8,252 bases of DNA, from assembly GCA_023423675.1 (NCBI GenBank), contig JAFAFD010000381.1:1-8252 (forward strand). Reading direction: 5' to 3'. The DNA comes from Pseudomonadota bacterium. Lineage in GTDB: Bacteria > Pseudomonadota > Gammaproteobacteria > Xanthomonadales > Xanthomonadaceae. This document shows positions 5,586 to 8,252 of the stretch, piece by piece; within the stretch, counting starts at the first letter, position 1; the number at the start of each line of letters is the position of its first letter. The notes under the pieces were generated by a model. It saw nothing but the letters and a program-made list of their open reading frames with translations, was not told the origin of the DNA and did no database searches. A program made the position numbers and the translations under genes.

Positions 5586-6479
5586 TCACATCCAGGGCAG
5601 GATCCAGTGGTCCACCAGCAGGAACGCGAACAGCGCCATCAGGTACACGATGGAGTAGTGGAACATCTTCATCGAGAACAGCTCGTCCGGCGGGTTCAGC
5701 ATGCGCCAGGCGTACCAGAGGAAGACGGCATTGAGCACGATCGCGCCGCCCAGGTAGAACGGGCCGCTCATGCCCACCAGGTACGGCACCACGCACACCA
5801 GCGCCAGCACCACCGAATACACCATGATCTGCTTGCGCGTGTGCACCACGCCATGGGTGACGGGCAGCATCGGGATCTTCGCCTTGGCGTAGTCCTCGCG
5901 GCGGAAGATCGCCAGCGCCCAGAAGTGCGGCGGCGTCCAGATGAAGATGATCAGCACCAGCAGCGACGAATACGCCCAGTCCGACGAACCCTGCATGCCG
6001 GTGATCGCCGCCCAGCCCAGCATCGGCGGCATCGCGCCGGCCAGGCCGCCGATGACGATGTTCTGCGAGGTCGCACGCTTCAGGTACACGGTGTAGATCA
6101 CCGCGTAGCCGATCAGCGAGGCGAAGGTCAGCACCGCGGTGATCCAGTTCACCCACAGCAGCAGGATCGCCATCGACAGCACGATCAGCACGCCGGCAAA
6201 CACCAGCACCTGCCACGGCTTGACCTTGCCCACCACCAGCGGGCGCCACGAGGTGCGCGCCATCTGTGCATCGATGTGCGCATCCAGCAGCTGGTTGATG
6301 GCCGCGGCGGCCGAGGCGGCCAGCCAGATGCCGAGGAAGCCGAGCGCACCGGCGCGCACCTGTTCCCAGCTGGGCACGCCCGGAATGGCCAGGACCATGC
6401 CGACCAGGGCGGTGAAAACGATCAGGGCCACGACCTTGGGTTTGGTCAGGTCCCAGTACTGGCGATATCTGGAAAACAT
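5586..6479 (-). CDS. ctaB: Protohaem IX farnesyltransferase (haem O synthase)
   Basis: This is a UbiA-superfamily inner-membrane prenyltransferase that adds a farnesyl group to protohaem to give haem O, the precursor of haem A. It is also known as CyoE. The product is 297 aa with about nine membrane segments. The first aspartate-rich motif is intact: N62-QLL-D66-AHI-D70-AQMA-R75-TSW-R79-P. The family stretch [13 protein letters not shown] (H185) and the cytoplasmic loop [16 protein letters not shown] are also present. The ATG at 6479 is chosen over an in-frame extension because the family begins near [16 protein letters not shown] and the longer form would run into ctaA. Only 4 nt separate it from the ctaA stop, and no strong ribosome site is visible, so translation is probably coupled to ctaA. 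The SMAG copy 6 follows its stop codon. Confidence 0.97.
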   Translation of the reverse strand: MFSRYRQYWDLTKPKVVALIVFTALVGMVLAIPGVPSWEQVRAGALGFLGIWLAASAAAAINQLLDAHIDAQMARTSWRPLVVGKVKPWQVLVFAGVLIVLSMAILLLWVNWITAVLTFASLIGYAVIYTVYLKRATSQNIVIGGLAGAMPPMLGWAAITGMQGSSDWAYSSLLVLIIFIWTPPHFWALAIFRREDYAKAKIPMLPVTHGVVHTRKQIMVYSVVLALVCVVPYLVGMSGPFYLGGAIVLNAVFLWYAWRMLNPPDELFSMKMFHYSIVYLMALFAFLLVDHWILPWM

Positions 6480-6483
6480 GGAA

Positions 6484-7647
6484 TCAGTCCGGGGCACGCA
6501 GGCGGGCCAGCAGGCTGACCAGTACGAACAACAAGGCAACGGCCACGCCGTTGTGGGCCACGGCCACTTCCAGCGGCAGGGCCAGCTTCACGTTGAGGAT
6601 GCCCAGGGTGACCTGCAGCACCAGCAGCGCCACCAGCGCGCTGGCCCAGCCACGCATGCTGGGCAGGCGGAACAGGCGCAGGCCCAGCCACAGCAGGTAC
6701 GCAGCCACGACGATCGCGAACAGGCGGTGCGCCATCTGGATGGCGATGCGCGAGGCGCCGTCCAGCACGCCCCCTTCGTAATCCACGCCGATGCCGCGCC
6801 ACAGGGTGAAGCCCTCGGCGAAGTTGTGCTGCGGCCACCACTGGTTGGCGCAGCGCGGGAAGTTGTCCAGCGAGGCACTGCCGCCGCCGCAGGCCAGCGC
6901 GGCATAGTTGGCGCTGACCCAGCCGCCGAGGGCGATCTGGGTGACCAGCACCGCCACGCCGATGCGCAGCAGCCACTTCAGCTTGGGCGCTTCGGCCAGG
7001 GTGATCGGCAGGTGGGTCGCCCGCCAGGCCATCCACACCAGCAGCGCGAACATCAGCATGCCGCCCAGCAGGTGGCCCATCACCACGATGGGTTTCAGCA
7101 GCAGGGTCACCGTCCACATGCCCAGCAGGGCCTGGAAGATCACCACTGCCAGCGTGAGCAGCGCAGCGCGCGCCAGGTCGATGTTGCTCCAGCGCAGCGC
7201 GGCGATCAGCAGGATCGCCTCGCCGGTCAGGGCGAGGATGCTGGCCGTGCCATGCCATCCCATCATGTACAGCGGTATGCCGGCGGCCACCAGTACGCAG
7301 GCGGTCACCACCGCCGTGCTTCCGAAGCGGCGCTTGCGGGTGGCCAGCAGGGCCAGGGTGAGGATCTCGATGCCCAGTGCGCCGGCCAGGAAGCGGTGCA
7401 CCTGCTCGCGCCAGGCCTTGTGGGTTTCCAGCGGGCGGATCTCGGCGGCCGGGTGGCCGATGGTCTCTTCCACGTGCTGCGGCCAGGTGGCCTGGCCATA
7501 GCAGGTCGGCCAGTCCGGGCAGCTCAGGCCGGCATCGGACAGGCGGACGAAGGCGCCGAACATGATCGTACTGGCGGTCATGATCATGGCGAACCACGCC
7601 AGGCGGTGGAAGTTGCGATGCAGCGCCGGACGCGCGGAAAGGCTCAT
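6484..7647 (-). CDS. ctaA: Haem A synthase, COX15/CtaA family
   Basis: This membrane mono-oxygenase converts the C8 methyl of haem O to the formyl group of haem A for cytochrome aa3 oxidase. The product is 387 aa with eight predicted membrane helices in two related halves. Four haem-ligand histidines fit the family: H84 ([10 protein letters not shown]), H192 (VMGHLLGG), H307 (QMAHRLFA) and H365 (VAHNGVA). The first periplasmic loop has a cysteine pair, C43 and C49 (SCPDWPTC), and the third has C253 and C266; such pairs can form regulatory disulphides. The loop motif [11 protein letters not shown] near residues 71-81 is typical. The ATG at 7647 is preferred over the TTG one codon upstream. It starts 10 nt after the preceding gene and ends 4 nt before ctaB, so the three form one operon. 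Confidence 0.97.
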   Translation of the reverse strand: MSLSARPALHRNFHRLAWFAMIMTASTIMFGAFVRLSDAGLSCPDWPTCYGQATWPQHVEETIGHPAAEIRPLETHKAWREQVHRFLAGALGIEILTLALLATRKRRFGSTAVVTACVLVAAGIPLYMMGWHGTASILALTGEAILLIAALRWSNIDLARAALLTLAVVIFQALLGMWTVTLLLKPIVVMGHLLGGMLMFALLVWMAWRATHLPITLAEAPKLKWLLRIGVAVLVTQIALGGWVSANYAALACGGGSASLDNFPRCANQWWPQHNFAEGFTLWRGIGVDYEGGVLDGASRIAIQMAHRLFAIVVAAYLLWLGLRLFRLPSMRGWASALVALLVLQVTLGILNVKLALPLEVAVAHNGVAVALLFVLVSLLARLRAPD

Positions 7648-7657
7648 CAAACAGGAC

Positions 7658-8242
7658 TCACTTCAGTTTCAGCAACGTGGCCATGTCCTTGCGCAGGCCA
7701 CCCAGGTCGGAACCGGGGGCATGGCGCATGATCACGAAGCCGTTCGGATCGATCACGTAGACCGGCAGTCCCGCCGGATCATCGACGCCCGGCAAGGCCG
7801 CGCGCAGGGCTGGCGACGGGGCCAGCGGCCGCAGCGCGGGCAGCGAGGCGATCGACGCCGGTGGCGTACCCAGCCACAGGATCTCGACATTATCGGCGTT
7901 ATGGCCGAACAGCTGCCACACCTTGCCCAGTCCCTGCGACAAAGTGACGCACTGCGCATCGCAGGCACCGGCGGGAGCCACCAGCAACCGCCAGGTCCGC
8001 GCTTCGGGGTTCCAGGGGTAGGCCTGGCCGTTGGCCAGGGTGGGCGCCTGCTGGCGCAGATCGACCGGCGGCTGCAGCAGCTGCCCGGCATTGCGGTGCC
8101 CGGTGGGCTGCCAGCCGGTGAAGCGCAGCACGGCGGCCAGCGCCATCGCCCCGAAGAACACGGCGAACAGCAGCAGCAGGGTGCGGCGGCCGGTGCCGCG
8201 GGCGGTGGACTGCGAAGGCGAAACAGCATTCATGACGGGCAT
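7658..8242 (-). CDS. Membrane-anchored SCO-like/thioredoxin-fold oxidase assembly protein
   Basis: The product is 194 aa from the ATG at 8242; an ATG at 8233 would remove three residues. A charged N-terminus (RGTGRR) is followed by one hydrophobic anchor, about residues 21-39, giving a periplasmic domain. That domain carries C94-D-A-Q-C98, the CxxxC spacing of SCO copper/thiol chaperones, and H174 in DPNGFVIMRHAPG, about 80 residues later, where SCO proteins have their third copper ligand. The proline usual after the first SCO cysteine is missing and overall similarity looks low. As I recall, pseudomonads have a comparable small protein between surf1 and ctaA in the oxidase cluster. The role is inferred: redox or copper handling during cytochrome aa3 assembly. 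It leads the visible part of the ctaA-ctaB operon. Only a weak ribosome site (GAGA) is visible, and upstream genes lie off the window. Confidence 0.75.
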   Translation of the reverse strand: MPVMNAVSPSQSTARGTGRRTLLLLFAVFFGAMALAAVLRFTGWQPTGHRNAGQLLQPPVDLRQQAPTLANGQAYPWNPEARTWRLLVAPAGACDAQCVTLSQGLGKVWQLFGHNADNVEILWLGTPPASIASLPALRPLAPSPALRAALPGVDDPAGLPVYVIDPNGFVIMRHAPGSDLGGLRKDMATLLKLK

Positions 8243-8252
8243 TTTCTCATGT

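Noticed and set aside
4896..6518. A 540-codon open frame on the plus strand
   Set aside because: It runs antisense through the ChaN-like gene and ctaB, both with clear family motifs. Its product is low-complexity and rich in His, Gln and Arg, as expected from antisense GC-rich DNA.
6139..7731. A 530-codon open frame on the plus strand
   Set aside because: It is antisense to ctaB and ctaA, with a His/Gln/Ala-rich product that has no domain pattern.

Overview
The window is GC-rich chromosomal DNA from a gammaproteobacterium, most likely Stenotrophomonas (family Xanthomonadaceae). Three observations point there. The DnaG sequence is xanthomonad-like. An aa3-type oxidase haem-A biosynthesis cluster is present. 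There are also six short palindromes headed by the tetranucleotide GTAG, the hallmark of the SMAG repeats (a REP family) of Stenotrophomonas maltophilia. The assignment comes from remembered family features, not a database search.

Left part, plus strand (1-3540): the 3' end of a YihY/BrkB-type membrane protein; dnaG (replicative primase); a small exported tyrosine-phosphatase-fold protein with a CX4R active-site loop; and a YfeH-like member of the bile acid:sodium symporter superfamily. The last three are separated by only 24-27 nt and look co-transcribed. They end at a strong intrinsic terminator whose loop contains the stop codon of the last gene.

Middle part, minus strand (3541-5585): two genes outside the core set. 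One is an unrecognised, probably exported protein. The other is an exported ChaN/EreA/Tiki-superfamily protein. Three two-copy SMAG modules sit in the three gaps here. In each gap one SMAG hairpin lies 10-11 nt beyond the stop codon of a minus-strand gene, so the repeats probably act as mRNA 3' ends.

Right part, minus strand (5586-8242): a compact haem-A assembly operon, transcribed right to left. It encodes a membrane-anchored thioredoxin-fold protein with a SCO-like CxxxC motif, then ctaA (haem A synthase), then ctaB/cyoE (haem O synthase). The gaps are 10 and 4 nt. CtaB farnesylates protohaem to haem O and CtaA oxidises it to haem A for cytochrome aa3 oxidase. The first protein probably helps mature the oxidase's copper or thiol centres. 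The rest of the oxidase operon should lie just beyond the right edge.

Most of the window is ordinary core genome. The best leads are the regular placement of SMAG hairpins after stop codons, the SCO-like protein of the haem-A cluster, and the two uncharacterised exported proteins between the repeats. I did not find a clearly new defence, mobile or biosynthetic system.
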